64,000 nucleotides of DNA from Pinibacter aurantiacus (GCF_019130065.1 NZ_JAHSPG010000018.1:496001-560000), one strand, 5' to 3'; numbered from the stretch's first letter, positions 19,763-29,570 are shown. Notes: generated by a model from the sequence alone, not told the origin. Translations and numbers: made by a program.

Positions 19763-20881
19763 ATGACTGAAGAAAAATTCTGGGAATTGGCAATGTTAAA
19801 ATTGTCTGGAGAGGCCAACGAGAAAGAACTTGAGGAATTCGATCAAGCAGTAAGGCAATTTCCTGCCTTAAGCTTTCAGTTGGAAATTCTTGAAAAAGCC
19901 TGGCACAGCAAAACAAAAAGAAACGTACCCGACGTGAACAGTGCATTCAACCGGCACTTGCAGCGACTCAGTAATCACCTTTCTGAAGATAGTTTGCAAT
20001 ATGAAACCGAGCCCGTAGAACCCGCTCCTGCACCGCCAACACAAAGAAGATCACTATACAAAAGAGTGTGGTTTATTGGCGCGACCGCAGCCGCTGCTTG
20101 CGTTATAGCCGTTACCGCGCTCATCTACAAAAATCATCCGGTTGAGGAAATACCAAACGCCACAACCGCGCAGAATCTCGTTTCTACAAGAAACGGCTCT
20201 AAAACAAAATTGACCCTGCCAGATGGCACCCAGGTTTGGCTCAACTCTGGTAGTAATATTGCCTATGGCAATGATCTTAACGGCCCTACAAGACAGGTAA
20301 CACTAAAGGGTGAAGCATACTTTGATGTGGCCAGGGATGTTAAGCGCCCATTCATCATTCACACAGATGCGATTGACATTAAAGTTTTGGGAACCGCTTT
20401 CAATGTGCGTTCCTATCCCGACGAAAAGATTACGGAAACCTCTCTTATCAAGGGCTCTGTGGAGATCACGCTAAAACACGATCCCAACAAAAAGATCATA
20501 CTGAACCCCAGCGAAAAGCTTATTGTAAAAAATGACAGCGCCATTGTTGCAGATCTAAAAACCACGCACAGCAATACCATCGATCCGGTGATGTCGCTCA
20601 CCAACGTGCACTACGTTGATAAATCCCACGACAGCCTGAGCATGGAAACATTGTGGACGAAAAACAAACTCGTCTTTGATGGTGAAACGCTTGAGCAGGT
20701 GGCACTTAAACTGGAACGCTGGTACGGCGTAAGCGTGAACATACAAAGCGACAAGCTTAAGAAAACACAATACAACGGAGTGTTTGATAACGAAAATATT
20801 GACGAGGTACTGTACGCACTGAAGCTCTCAGGAGATTTCAATTATACGATAAGAAAGAACGAAGTAACCATAAAACCATAG
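19763..20881 (+). CDS. FecR-family anti-sigma factor (PUL 2)
   Basis: This 372-residue inner-membrane anti-sigma factor has a cytoplasmic N-terminal domain (about 1-85: EEKFWELAMLKLSGEANEKE) that would hold an ECF sigma factor. One transmembrane helix (about 96-117, FIGATAAAACVIAVTALIY) follows. The periplasmic FecR domain shows LTLPDGTQVWLNSGSNIAYG, VTLKGEAYFDVARD and IKVLGTAFNVRSYP. The C-terminal DUF4974/STN-like region (FDGETLEQVALKLERWYGVSV) contacts the transporter. Unusually, no sigma gene lies directly upstream. The STN-bearing SusC follows and the nearest sigma gene is at 26503, after SusD. Confidence 0.93.
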   Translation: MTEEKFWELAMLKLSGEANEKELEEFDQAVRQFPALSFQLEILEKAWHSKTKRNVPDVNSAFNRHLQRLSNHLSEDSLQYETEPVEPAPAPPTQRRSLYKRVWFIGATAAAACVIAVTALIYKNHPVEEIPNATTAQNLVSTRNGSKTKLTLPDGTQVWLNSGSNIAYGNDLNGPTRQVTLKGEAYFDVARDVKRPFIIHTDAIDIKVLGTAFNVRSYPDEKITETSLIKGSVEITLKHDPNKKIILNPSEKLIVKNDSAIVADLKTTHSNTIDPVMSLTNVHYVDKSHDSLSMETLWTKNKLVFDGETLEQVALKLERWYGVSVNIQSDKLKKTQYNGVFDNENIDEVLYALKLSGDFNYTIRKNEVTIKP

Positions 20882-21010
20882 AGAGGGTCGGAGTCGGTTG
20901 TTGGCAACGGGAATTGTAGACAACCAAAACTGTTCTTCTCCAACATTTACTTATTCATTAACCAAAACGCTGCTATATGAAAAACGATACCTAAAACTTT
21001 TTTGAAAAAA

Positions 21011-21073
21011 ACGGAGGATGCGGGAACATCCTCCGTGTAAAGTCAAATGTAAAACGGCTTAAGCGTAAGCCGT
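21011..21073 (+). promoter_or_regulatory. Two perfect hairpins in the leader of the PUL 2 SusC gene
   Basis: Hairpin 1 pairs ACGGAGGATG (21011-21020) with CATCCTCCGT (21027-21036) over a 6-base loop. Hairpin 2 pairs ACGGCTTA (21054-21061) with TAAGCCGT (21066-21073). Both lie between the FecR stop and the SusC start. Neither is followed by a plus-strand T run, so they look like leader structure or RNA-stability elements rather than plus-strand terminators. An A run before hairpin 1 would make it terminator-like on the minus strand. Confidence 0.6.
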
Positions 21074-21101
21074 CATCTTAAAACTTAACTCTTGCAAAAG
21101 T

Positions 21102-24100
21102 ATGAAAAAAATGAGATTTGGACTGTCCCCCCGGACGGCCAGGTTAACTATTAAATGTCTTTTAATGACGAAGCTTGCAATTATTCTCGGATTGGTATTT
21201 ACCATACCATCATTTGCGAATAGTTATGGTCAGAAAATTAGCTTGGAACTTGACAACGTATCGTTGAAAGATGCGTTAAAAGCTATTGAAAAACAGGATT
21301 ATTACCGGTTCGTTTACCAAAGCCGTATTATCAGCAAAGATCAGAAAGTGAGCATTCACGTAACGGATGCACAGCTAAACGATGTATTGGGAATATTGCT
21401 GCAAAACAGTACACTCGGCTATAAAAAGGTAAACGATAAACTGGTGGTGATTCTTGACGCCAACACAATTAAGGAAACCGCGAATATTGGCATAGGCATT
21501 ACGGGTAAAGTAACCGATGCAGAAGGCAAACCATTGCATGGGGTGTCCATTATGGAAAAAGGAACCAACAATGGTACCAGCACCAGGGATGATGGCTCGT
21601 TCATGCTTACGGTTACCGGCGACAATTCTGTATTGTTGTTCAGCATAGTGGGTTATTCTTCAAAAGAAATTCCTGTAAAGAAAAATACCGTGCTCACAGT
21701 TGCGCTGGAAGCATCCAATAAAGAACTCGAACAAGTGGTAGTAATCGGTTATGGTTCCCAACGCAAGGCAGATGTGACAAGCGCTGTAGCTTCTGTAAAA
21801 TCTGAGAATTTTGTAAAAGGGCCTGTATTGGATGCCGGTCAGTTGATACAGGGCAAAGTAGCTGGTCTTACCGTGTCTTCTTCCAGCGGTGATCCTACCT
21901 CAGGCTCACAAATTTTGCTGAGAGGTAATACCACTTTGTTTGGCGCCAACACGGACCCATTGGTATTGGTGGATGGTATTCCCAGCAGCCTGAAAACCGT
22001 TGCTCCGGAAGACATTGAATCGATTGATGTATTGAAAGACGGTTCTGCTGCAGCGATCTACGGTGTTCGTGGTACCAATGGCGTTATCCTGATTACCACC
22101 AAAAGAGCAAAAGGCAACAACGTTAACAGCGTTGAATACAGCGGAAGCCTCAGTACACAAACCATTGCCCGCAAAATGGAAATGCTTACTGCAGACGATT
22201 ACAGACAGCAGATCAAGGACGGCTTGCGTGACTCTTCATGGAATCTCGGCAGCAGTACAGACTGGTTGAAAGAAATTTCCCGCACGCCCGTTTCTACTGT
22301 ACAAAATGTTACGTTCCGTGGCGGCAACAACAAAACAAATTATCTCGTATCTGCCAACTATCGTTATCTGCAAGGTATCTTTCTAAAATCTGATAACGTT
22401 ACTTTCACCGGCAGGGCAGATATCAATCACAGCATGTTTAACGACAAGCTGAAGTTCAACCTGGGTTTGTTAAGTCAAAACAACAACTTCACCCAAACGC
22501 AGGATGGGGGTACTTTCAACGGTTATGTTTACAGACAGGCGCTGATCTTTAACCCCACATCTCCCACAAAAAATGCAGACGGTACATGGTTCCAGCAAAC
22601 AAGCAATTTCAACTACGAGAACCCACTGTCGCGCATATACGAAAGTGATGGTAAAACGCAGAGTGTAACCAACCGCATGAGTGCAAACATTTCTTTCACT
22701 CCAATCGATGGATTGAAATTCAATGGATTGTTCTCCTACACAAGGCTTAACCAGGAAGCCGGTTATTCTGAAACAAAACAACACATCTCCACCATACGCG
22801 ATGGCCTGAACGGATACGCAGCTGTTGGCACAGTACAATCCATCGACCGCCTCGCAGAGATCACAGCAGAATATGCTAAAACACTGGGCCGCCACCGCTT
22901 CTCAGTATTGGGTGGTTACGGTTACCAGGAAAATGAATACTTCAATTTTTACGAACGCAACTACGACTTCCCAACAGATATTTTTGGATACAGCAGTATA
23001 CAGTTGGGTAATGCGCTGAAAGAAGGAAAGGGTACAATGTACAGCTACAAAGGAGAAACGAACCTCATCAGCTTCTTTGGCAGATTGCAATACAGCTACG
23101 CAGACAAATATTTGTTGCTGGCAAGTTTGCGTCGTGAAGCAGCGAGCCAGTTGTATGGTGCAGCCAAACCTTGGGGCACATTCCCGTCCGTGTCACTGGG
23201 GTGGCGCATTACAAAAGAAGGCTTCATGCAGGGACAAACATTATTCGATGATATTAAATTGCGCGGTGGTTATGGAGTGACCGGAAACCCGCCTGCATCA
23301 CTGTTTCTGGGTGTTGCACAAATTGGTTACGGCACCTACAACTATGCAAACGGCGAGTGGATACAAACGCTCGGGCCCACACAAAACGCAAACCCTTATT
23401 TGAAATGGGAAGAGAAACACGAATCAAACATTGGTCTTGACTTCACCATGCTGCACGGAAGACTCAGCGGTAATGTTGATTACTATATACGCAGAATCAA
23501 AGGCCTGTTGTACAACTATGAAGTACCTAGCCCGCCAAACTTGTTTCCAACTACAGAAGCAAACGTAGGCACCATGGAGAACAAAGGCCTTGAAGTTAGT
23601 TTGAACTTCATTGCCGTTCGCAAAAAGGATTTCCAATGGACCACCAGCGTTAACTTCTCTACCAATACCAACAAGCTTGAAAGTCTTTCCAACGATTTGT
23701 ATAAAGCTACCAGCAACTACTTTACAACAGGCAGCACTGGCGAACCAATCCAAACATTTACACACATCGTGAACGTGGGTCAAAACATTGGTGATTTCTA
23801 TGGCTTTAAAGTAATGGGCCTGGATGACCAGGGCAAATGGATATACGAAGGAAAAGATGGCAAACCTGTTGCCTATGGAGACTTCGCGCATTCTTTCGAA
23901 GACAAGAAAGTGCTGGGTAATGGTCTGCCTAAATACTACGCAGCATGGAACAACAACCTTCGTTATAAATCATGGGAATTGGGTGTAACCATGCGTGGCG
24001 CCTTCAAATACCAGATACTGAATTTCCAGAGAATGTATTATGAGAACCCAACTTTGCAGAACTACAATCGCCTGAAGAGCGCCTACAACAAGCCTTACGG

Positions 24101-24386
24101 AAAAGCATTGCTGACTGCGCCGCTCGAATACAACAGCTATTACATTGAGAACGGCGACTTCTGGAAAATCGACAACATCACATTGAGTTACAATTTCGAT
24201 AAACTTCATTCAAAGTACATCAAGAGCATGCGTGTGTACGCAACCACGCTCAACACTTTTGTTATCACCGGATATAAAGGTGTAGATCCTGAAGTGAACA
24301 GGCTTGGCCTTAACCCAGGTGATGATGATCGCGACAAGTATCCAACAACAAGAACCTACACTTTGGGAGTGAATGTAAATTTCTAA
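21102..24386 (+). CDS. SusC-like TonB-dependent transducer with STN domain (PUL 2)
   Basis: This 1094-residue outer-membrane transporter has a long signal region ending near FANSYGQ. An STN (secretin/TonB short N-terminal) domain follows at about residues 45-120 (LELDNVSLKDALKAIEKQ, VSIHVTDAQLNDVLGILLQN). Then come CarboxypepD_reg (GKVTDAEGKPLHGVSIMEKG), the signature QVVVIGYGSQRKADVTSAV, plug motifs (LVLVDGIPSS, AAIYGVRGTNGVILITTK) and the barrel ending VNVNF. In Bacteroidota the STN domain passes substrate occupancy to a FecR-type anti-sigma factor, which matches the FecR gene upstream. SusD follows 19 bases later. Confidence 0.95.
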   Translation: MKKMRFGLSPRTARLTIKCLLMTKLAIILGLVFTIPSFANSYGQKISLELDNVSLKDALKAIEKQDYYRFVYQSRIISKDQKVSIHVTDAQLNDVLGILLQNSTLGYKKVNDKLVVILDANTIKETANIGIGITGKVTDAEGKPLHGVSIMEKGTNNGTSTRDDGSFMLTVTGDNSVLLFSIVGYSSKEIPVKKNTVLTVALEASNKELEQVVVIGYGSQRKADVTSAVASVKSENFVKGPVLDAGQLIQGKVAGLTVSSSSGDPTSGSQILLRGNTTLFGANTDPLVLVDGIPSSLKTVAPEDIESIDVLKDGSAAAIYGVRGTNGVILITTKRAKGNNVNSVEYSGSLSTQTIARKMEMLTADDYRQQIKDGLRDSSWNLGSSTDWLKEISRTPVSTVQNVTFRGGNNKTNYLVSANYRYLQGIFLKSDNVTFTGRADINHSMFNDKLKFNLGLLSQNNNFTQTQDGGTFNGYVYRQALIFNPTSPTKNADGTWFQQTSNFNYENPLSRIYESDGKTQSVTNRMSANISFTPIDGLKFNGLFSYTRLNQEAGYSETKQHISTIRDGLNGYAAVGTVQSIDRLAEITAEYAKTLGRHRFSVLGGYGYQENEYFNFYERNYDFPTDIFGYSSIQLGNALKEGKGTMYSYKGETNLISFFGRLQYSYADKYLLLASLRREAASQLYGAAKPWGTFPSVSLGWRITKEGFMQGQTLFDDIKLRGGYGVTGNPPASLFLGVAQIGYGTYNYANGEWIQTLGPTQNANPYLKWEEKHESNIGLDFTMLHGRLSGNVDYYIRRIKGLLYNYEVPSPPNLFPTTEANVGTMENKGLEVSLNFIAVRKKDFQWTTSVNFSTNTNKLESLSNDLYKATSNYFTTGSTGEPIQTFTHIVNVGQNIGDFYGFKVMGLDDQGKWIYEGKDGKPVAYGDFAHSFEDKKVLGNGLPKYYAAWNNNLRYKSWELGVTMRGAFKYQILNFQRMYYENPTLQNYNRLKSAYNKPYGKALLTAPLEYNSYYIENGDFWKIDNITLSYNFDKLHSKYIKSMRVYATTLNTFVITGYKGVDPEVNRLGLNPGDDDRDKYPTTRTYTLGVNVNF

Positions 24387-24405
24387 CGAAATAACTCAGT
24401 CTAAT

Positions 24406-26043
24406 ATGAAACTCAATCGAATACTAACTATAATTTTTGCCGGCTCCGTAACGATTGCAACAAACACAGGTTGCACCAAGTTAAAAGACACGAGCGGAAA
24501 CGTAATCATAGCCAGTCAGTTTAATCCTACTGAAGCCGACATACCATCCCTTACAGGTGCGGCTTATACCTATTCGCGACAAATACTATTGTTCTGGGAC
24601 GGCACATGGCGTGCACAGGAGTTGTCCGGCGACCAGGAGCTGATACCCGCACGCCCCAACGGATGGGTGGATGGAGGCGTGTACAAAAGAATACATCAGC
24701 ACGCATGGACGCCAGACGAAGGCATTGTAGTAAATGGCTGGAGCCGCACGTACTCAGGCATTACCACCTGCAATCGCATCATTTACCAGGTGGAAAACAA
24801 CCTGATACCCATCAAGGATTCTTCTGTGAAAAATTCAACGCTGGCAGAAATGAAAGTGTTGAGAGCGTTTTATTATTCCATTCTTTGCGATTTGTACGGC
24901 AACGTGCCCATCGTAACAAAATTCGATTTGCCCGCTGGTTATTTACCTGCGCAAAACACGAGAAAAGAAGTGCATGATTTTATTGTAAAAGAAATATCAG
25001 ACAATATTTCCTTACTCAGTTCAGATAATAATGCAGCAACATACGGAACATTCAACAAATGGGCAGCACACACTTTACTTGCAAAAATGTATCAAAATGC
25101 AGAGGTTTATACAGGTGCCGCGGCATGGGACAAATGTATTACAGAGTGTGATGCTGTAATAAATTCAGGTGCAGGTTATGCTCTGGAGCCTGACCAGAAG
25201 AACGTTTTCGTTACGGAAAATCAGAACTCAAAAGAGATCATCTTTGGTCTTGCAATCGACAGCAAATACACCACAGAATGGAACGCATTTGATCTTCACA
25301 TGCAATCGCTGGAGCCGGAGAACCAAAAGACATTCAGCCTGCTGAGTGCGCCGTGGGGCGGCATGTCGGCGATTCCACAGTTCATCAGTTCTTTTGATGC
25401 AAGCGACAGTCGTCTAAAAAACAACTGGATCAAAGGGCAGCAATACGGAGCCGATGGAAGTATGCTGTTGTGCGGACTTGGATCATACAGTGGAAAACCA
25501 TTAAACTATTTAAACGAAGTACCGAACATCGACGCGTCGGAAGAAGTGCATGGTTATCGCCTCGGCAAATTCCAGATAGCATCCGGAACAACAAATATTC
25601 TCGACAACGATTTTCCATGGTTTCGTTATGCAGACATCCTCATGATGAAAGCTGAATGCTTGTTGCGCACAGGCCATCAAGATGATGCAGCCGTACTGGT
25701 AACACAGGTGAGACAACGCGCGTTTAAAGACAACCCGTCTAAGGCAACCGTTACAGGCGCAGACTTACTAAAGGGAAGCAACTATGATTACGGTCTTCGG
25801 TCCACACTCAACACTACTGAAGAAGGTGGCGCTGATATTAAGTACGGAAGAATGCTCGATGAGCTGGCATGGGAGTTTGATCAGGAGGGAAGAAGGAGAC
25901 AGGATCTGATACGCTTCGGTGTGTTCACTACCAAGTCATGGTTCGACCACTCTAAGAGCAATGCCAACAAAACATTGTTGCCTATACCGCGAACAGAGAT
26001 ATCAAAAAACAGCAACCTCAAACAAAACCCAGGTTACGAGTAA
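24406..26043 (+). CDS. SusD/RagB-family lipoprotein (PUL 2)
   Basis: This 545-residue surface lipoprotein has a signal peptide with the lipidated Cys in NTGC-TKLKD. SusD hallmarks include AEMKVLRAFYYSILCDLYGNVPIV, a TPR-like KWAAHTLLAKMYQNAEVY, FRYADILMMKAECLLRTG, and ELAWEFDQEGRRRQDLIRFG. The end, LLPIPRTEISKNSNLKQNPGYE, is typical of the family. It partners the STN-bearing SusC immediately upstream and is followed by a strong terminator, so the downstream ECF sigma gene needs its own promoter. Confidence 0.95.
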   Translation: MKLNRILTIIFAGSVTIATNTGCTKLKDTSGNVIIASQFNPTEADIPSLTGAAYTYSRQILLFWDGTWRAQELSGDQELIPARPNGWVDGGVYKRIHQHAWTPDEGIVVNGWSRTYSGITTCNRIIYQVENNLIPIKDSSVKNSTLAEMKVLRAFYYSILCDLYGNVPIVTKFDLPAGYLPAQNTRKEVHDFIVKEISDNISLLSSDNNAATYGTFNKWAAHTLLAKMYQNAEVYTGAAAWDKCITECDAVINSGAGYALEPDQKNVFVTENQNSKEIIFGLAIDSKYTTEWNAFDLHMQSLEPENQKTFSLLSAPWGGMSAIPQFISSFDASDSRLKNNWIKGQQYGADGSMLLCGLGSYSGKPLNYLNEVPNIDASEEVHGYRLGKFQIASGTTNILDNDFPWFRYADILMMKAECLLRTGHQDDAAVLVTQVRQRAFKDNPSKATVTGADLLKGSNYDYGLRSTLNTTEEGGADIKYGRMLDELAWEFDQEGRRRQDLIRFGVFTTKSWFDHSKSNANKTLLPIPRTEISKNSNLKQNPGYE

Positions 26044-26068
26044 ACTGTTTTTCTATATAAGCAAGCAT

Positions 26069-26106
26069 GGCCCGGCAGTTGATGGTTTTTCGCCGGGCCT
26101 TTTTTA
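26069..26106 (+). terminator. Intrinsic terminator after PUL 2 SusD
   Basis: A perfect 8-base G/C stem, GGCCCGGC (26069-26076) and GCCGGGCC (26092-26099), is followed by a run of Ts. Confidence 0.88.
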
Positions 26107-26212
26107 ATTTGAAAATGAGTGAGAACGCAGATTGTCATGATTTTCATGATTGATATGATTTTTGATTTGGTATTATATTGACGGCGCAGAGTAGACTGCT
26201 CAACCTGTTCTT

Positions 26213-26356
26213 CTTAGTGAAGCTTAGTGCTCTTAGTGCCTTAGTGGTAAATCTTTCGAACCTAAAAACATCAAGCTGCTTGTGAACCGGCAACGGCGAA
26301 ATAAAGCAACCAACCTTGCGACCACTTAGACACTAAGTACACTAAGCTTCACTAAG
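26213..26356. repeat. Palindrome of short tandem units (CTTAGTG-type)
   Basis: The left arm (26213-26247) is four imperfect CTTAGTG units. The right arm (26322-26356) is the complementary CACTAAG series. The arms match at nearly all of 35 positions. The rest of the gap (26107-26502) carries only T-rich direct repeats (CTAATTCCTGATTT) and a candidate promoter. Confidence 0.75.
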
Positions 26357-26436
26357 ACTTTAGTGCAAGCCATCAAAATCTTCCGAGACATTCCTATTTC
26401 CTAACTCCTGATTTCTAATTCCTGATTTAAAAAGTG

Positions 26437-26444
26437 TATTTTTG
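26437..26444 (+). promoter_or_regulatory. Candidate -7 element TATTTTTG before ECF sigma gene
   Basis: TATTTTTG fits the Bacteroidota TAnnTTTG consensus, 58 bases before the ATG at 26503. Upstream TTTC at 26412 is an imperfect -33 element. Confidence 0.38.
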
Positions 26445-26502
26445 ACAATTATTTATTAAATTGCCATAGTAAATAATTAACGCCAGAATTTCGATTGCTT
26501 AT

Positions 26503-27087
26503 ATGGGAGATAATGAAACTATAAAACATTTGCAGAAGCAAATTGGTTTTTGTGATGACATGAAAGCTTATAGTCAGTTGTATGAACTTTTGTTTGAAAA
26601 ACTGTTTTGTTTTTCGCTCTCTTTTGTGAAGTCGAACGAAGTGGCGGAAGAAATTGTTTCTGACGTTTTTATCAAACTGTGGACCATACGAGGCAGGCTT
26701 CATGATATAGAAAACCTCACTGATTATCTCTTTAAGATTACCAAGAATTTTTCACTCAATTACATTACTCATCATCATAAATATCCCAAGGTTAGCCTGG
26801 ACGATATTTCTTTTGACCTGACAAGTGCAGTGTCTCCTGAAGACATCTACATTTCATCTGAAATAGTTGCAAGAATAAATGAGATCATCAATCGACTACC
26901 TTCAAAATGCAAGATGATATTTCAATTGGTAAGAGGCGATGGCTTGCGATACAAAGAAGTCGCTTCTATATTAAACATCTCTGAGCTTACGGTACGCAAT
27001 CAATTGGCAATCGCCGCAAAAAAGATTTCAGAAGCAGTTCCTCCCAGTCTCGTCGGGTCCTTGCAGGCAAGGCGCACTGAAATGTAA
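26503..27087 (+). CDS. ECF-type RNA polymerase sigma factor (PUL 2)
   Basis: This 194-residue sigma-70 family factor has region 2 (about 24-90: YELLFEKLFCFSLSFVKSNEVAEEIVSDVFIKLW) and region 4 (about 125-180: INRLPSKCKMIFQLVRGDGLRYKEVASILNISELTVRNQLAIAAKKI), whose last part is the DNA-binding helix-turn-helix. There is no FecR gene next to it. It lies between SusD and the GH127 gene of the same PUL, so the natural partner is the FecR at 19763. That order (FecR, SusC, SusD, sigma) is unusual, since sigma and anti-sigma genes are normally adjacent. Confidence 0.9.
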   Translation: MGDNETIKHLQKQIGFCDDMKAYSQLYELLFEKLFCFSLSFVKSNEVAEEIVSDVFIKLWTIRGRLHDIENLTDYLFKITKNFSLNYITHHHKYPKVSLDDISFDLTSAVSPEDIYISSEIVARINEIINRLPSKCKMIFQLVRGDGLRYKEVASILNISELTVRNQLAIAAKKISEAVPPSLVGSLQARRTEM

Positions 27088-27172
27088 ATATTTGGGTACG
27101 CAGTCAAATATTTGCCCGCCCTTTTTCGGCAAATCAAATCAAAACTCCAACTAACATTATACCCAATCAAAA

Positions 27173-29515
27173 ATGAAAAAGTTATTACCGGTTGTTTTCG
27201 TTCTTTTGGGAACCAATGCATCGACATTCAGTCAATCTGCAAAACTGCAAACTTTTCCTTTGGCATCAGTAAAGCTACTGGAGAGTCCTTTTAAAAAAGC
27301 GCAGCAGGATGACATCAACTATATTCTTTCTCTTGATGAGGATCGCCTGCTGGCTCCTTTTTTAAAAGATGCCGGAATAAAGCCCCTCAAAGAAAATTAT
27401 GGCAATTGGGAAAGCGATGGACTCGACGGCCACATAGCGGGACATTACCTGAGTGCCGTTGCCCAGATGTATGCAGCAACAGGCAACAAAATATTCCTTG
27501 ACAGAATGAATTATATGCTCGGCTGGCTTGCCAAATGCCAGGCTGCCAACGGGAATGGATATGTGGGTGGAATACCCGACAGCAAAGAGCTTTGGAGTGA
27601 AGTAGCAAAAGGAAATGTTGGCATCGTATATAAAAGATGGGTTCCCTGGTATAACATTCACAAATTGTATTCAGGCCTTATCGATGCATACTTAATTACA
27701 GGAAACCAGGAGGCAAAACAAATACTGGTAAAGCTGTCTGACTGGTGCGTAACATTGACATCACATCTTACAGATGAGCAAATGCAGCAAATGCTTGCAG
27801 TTGAACATGGCGGCATGAACGAAGTGCTTGCAAATGTGTCCTTCATTACCGGCGATCAAAAATATATGAAGGAAGCGAAACGTTTTTCCCATCGCGCCAT
27901 TCTTAATCCGCTTTTGGAAAAAAAGGATCTGCTTACGGGACTTCATGCCAATACACAAATTCCGAAAGTGATTGGTTTTATGCGGATTGCCATGCTTGAC
28001 AACGACAAGCAATGGGCAGATGCTGCTGCTTTCTTTTGGCAAACAGTTACACAAAATAGAACAGTTGCTTTCGGTGGCAATAGTGTAAGAGAACATTTCA
28101 ATCCTGTTGATGATTTTACACCCATGCTGGAATCCCGGGAAGGCCCTGAAACCTGCAACAGTTACAATATGCTGAAGTTGACAAAGGAATTGTTCCTGTC
28201 AAATCCATTGTCAAAATACATGGATTACTACGAAAGAACCATGTACAATCATATTCTTTCAACGCAGCAACCAAACGGAGGCTTTGTCTATTTTACACCG
28301 ATAAGACCAAATCATTACAAGGTATATTCTTCACCACAAAAGGATTTTTGGTGCTGTGTGGGAACGGGACTCGAGAACCATGGCAAATACGGTGAATTGA
28401 TTTATGCGCATTCCTCCACTGATTTATTTGTAAATCTTTTTGTTCCTTCTGTGTTAAACTGGAAAGAAAAGGGGTTGACCATTACACAACAAACTAAATT
28501 TCCATTTGCAGAATCAACTACTTTGAAATTTGGAGTAAACAAACCACAGCAATTAAGGCTAAAATTTCGCAGGCCCTCATGGATCAATGGGAGTGAAGTT
28601 GTGATGGTTAATGGCAAACCGATACAAGCGGCAATAGACGAAGATGGTTATCTATCGATCAGCAGGATATGGAAACAAGGCGACGTTGTCAACTTAAGAC
28701 TTCCAATGAAAACTGTAGCCGAAGAGCTGCCTGACAAAAGCCACTGGATATCCTTTGTACATGGGCCAATCGTTTTAGCCGCGGCGACAGACACAACAGA
28801 TTTGAAAGGATTGCAGGGAGATGGTAGCAGATGGGGACATATCGCCAATGGTAAACTCGTTTCTCTGGAAGAAGCTCCTTTGCTGGTAATCGATAGTATA
28901 TCCAAAACGCAATTGCCTGTTGAAACCGATACAAGCAAATTGATTTTTTCTGCCGCAAATATTATCAACGGAGAAAGATACAAAGACTTAAAACTTGTTC
29001 CTTTTTACCAGGTCCAGGATACCAGGTATGTAGTGTATTGGCCATATACCACGAAGGAAGAACTGCCGCTACTGCAAAAGTCGATCAAAGACAAAGAAGC
29101 GTATAAACTGAAACTCGAAGCTGCAACGATAGACATGGTCTATCCAGGCGAACAACAACCGGAAGCTGATCACCATTTTAAAGGCGAGAAAACATTTGAA
29201 GGATTTTTCAGGGAGAAACATTTTCGTGCAGGCAAAGGTTGGTTCAGTTATGATTTGAGAAATGCCGGTGCCAATGCGGGACAAATCAGTTTTACCTATT
29301 ACGGTGCAGAAAGAAATAAACAGTTTGACGTATATGCAAATGAACAGCTGATTGCATCAATCGACTTGCAGGGAACAGAAGGCAACGACTTCAAAATCCG
29401 ATCAATTGATCTCCCTGCATCTTTGACGTCTTCAGCTTTGATAACGGTTAAATTCAAAGCGAGAGAGGGAGCTGAATTGGGAAATATCTACGAAGTAAGG
29501 TTGTTAAAAAAATAA
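27173..29515 (+). CDS. GH127 beta-L-arabinofuranosidase
   Basis: This 780-residue secreted enzyme has a signal peptide (MKKLLPVVFVLLGTNASTFSQ) and a GH127 (formerly DUF1680) catalytic domain. Family motifs are GNWESDGLDGHIAGHYLSA, GHYLSAVAQMYA, VGGIPDSKELW, VPWYNIHKLYSGLIDAY, EHGGMNEVLANV, GPETCNSYNMLKLTKELF and WCCVGTGLENHGKYGE. Glu326, Cys328, Cys394 and Cys395 match the zinc-binding and nucleophilic Cys cluster described for the Bifidobacterium enzyme HypBA1. The C-terminal ~130 residues form a beta-rich, DUF6805-like domain. Such enzymes remove beta-L-arabinofuranose from plant glycoproteins or arabinans. It lies 85 bases after the ECF gene and ends PUL 2. Confidence 0.93.
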   Translation: MKKLLPVVFVLLGTNASTFSQSAKLQTFPLASVKLLESPFKKAQQDDINYILSLDEDRLLAPFLKDAGIKPLKENYGNWESDGLDGHIAGHYLSAVAQMYAATGNKIFLDRMNYMLGWLAKCQAANGNGYVGGIPDSKELWSEVAKGNVGIVYKRWVPWYNIHKLYSGLIDAYLITGNQEAKQILVKLSDWCVTLTSHLTDEQMQQMLAVEHGGMNEVLANVSFITGDQKYMKEAKRFSHRAILNPLLEKKDLLTGLHANTQIPKVIGFMRIAMLDNDKQWADAAAFFWQTVTQNRTVAFGGNSVREHFNPVDDFTPMLESREGPETCNSYNMLKLTKELFLSNPLSKYMDYYERTMYNHILSTQQPNGGFVYFTPIRPNHYKVYSSPQKDFWCCVGTGLENHGKYGELIYAHSSTDLFVNLFVPSVLNWKEKGLTITQQTKFPFAESTTLKFGVNKPQQLRLKFRRPSWINGSEVVMVNGKPIQAAIDEDGYLSISRIWKQGDVVNLRLPMKTVAEELPDKSHWISFVHGPIVLAAATDTTDLKGLQGDGSRWGHIANGKLVSLEEAPLLVIDSISKTQLPVETDTSKLIFSAANIINGERYKDLKLVPFYQVQDTRYVVYWPYTTKEELPLLQKSIKDKEAYKLKLEAATIDMVYPGEQQPEADHHFKGEKTFEGFFREKHFRAGKGWFSYDLRNAGANAGQISFTYYGAERNKQFDVYANEQLIASIDLQGTEGNDFKIRSIDLPASLTSSALITVKFKAREGAELGNIYEVRLLKK

Positions 29516-29534
29516 GAGTATCTTCTATAAAATC

Positions 29535-29570
29535 AAAGGTTCGTAATAAAAAAATATTACGAACCTTTTT
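29535..29570 (+). terminator. Intrinsic terminator after GH127
   Basis: A perfect 14-base stem, AAAGGTTCGTAATA (29535-29548) and TATTACGAACCTTT (29555-29568), with a 6-base A loop and T tail. It may also slow the convergent minus-strand transcript. Confidence 0.88.

Noticed and set aside
21011-21036. Intrinsic terminator after FecR on the plus strand
   Set aside because: The hairpin is perfect but is followed by GTAAAG rather than a T run; only the minus strand would have the T run.
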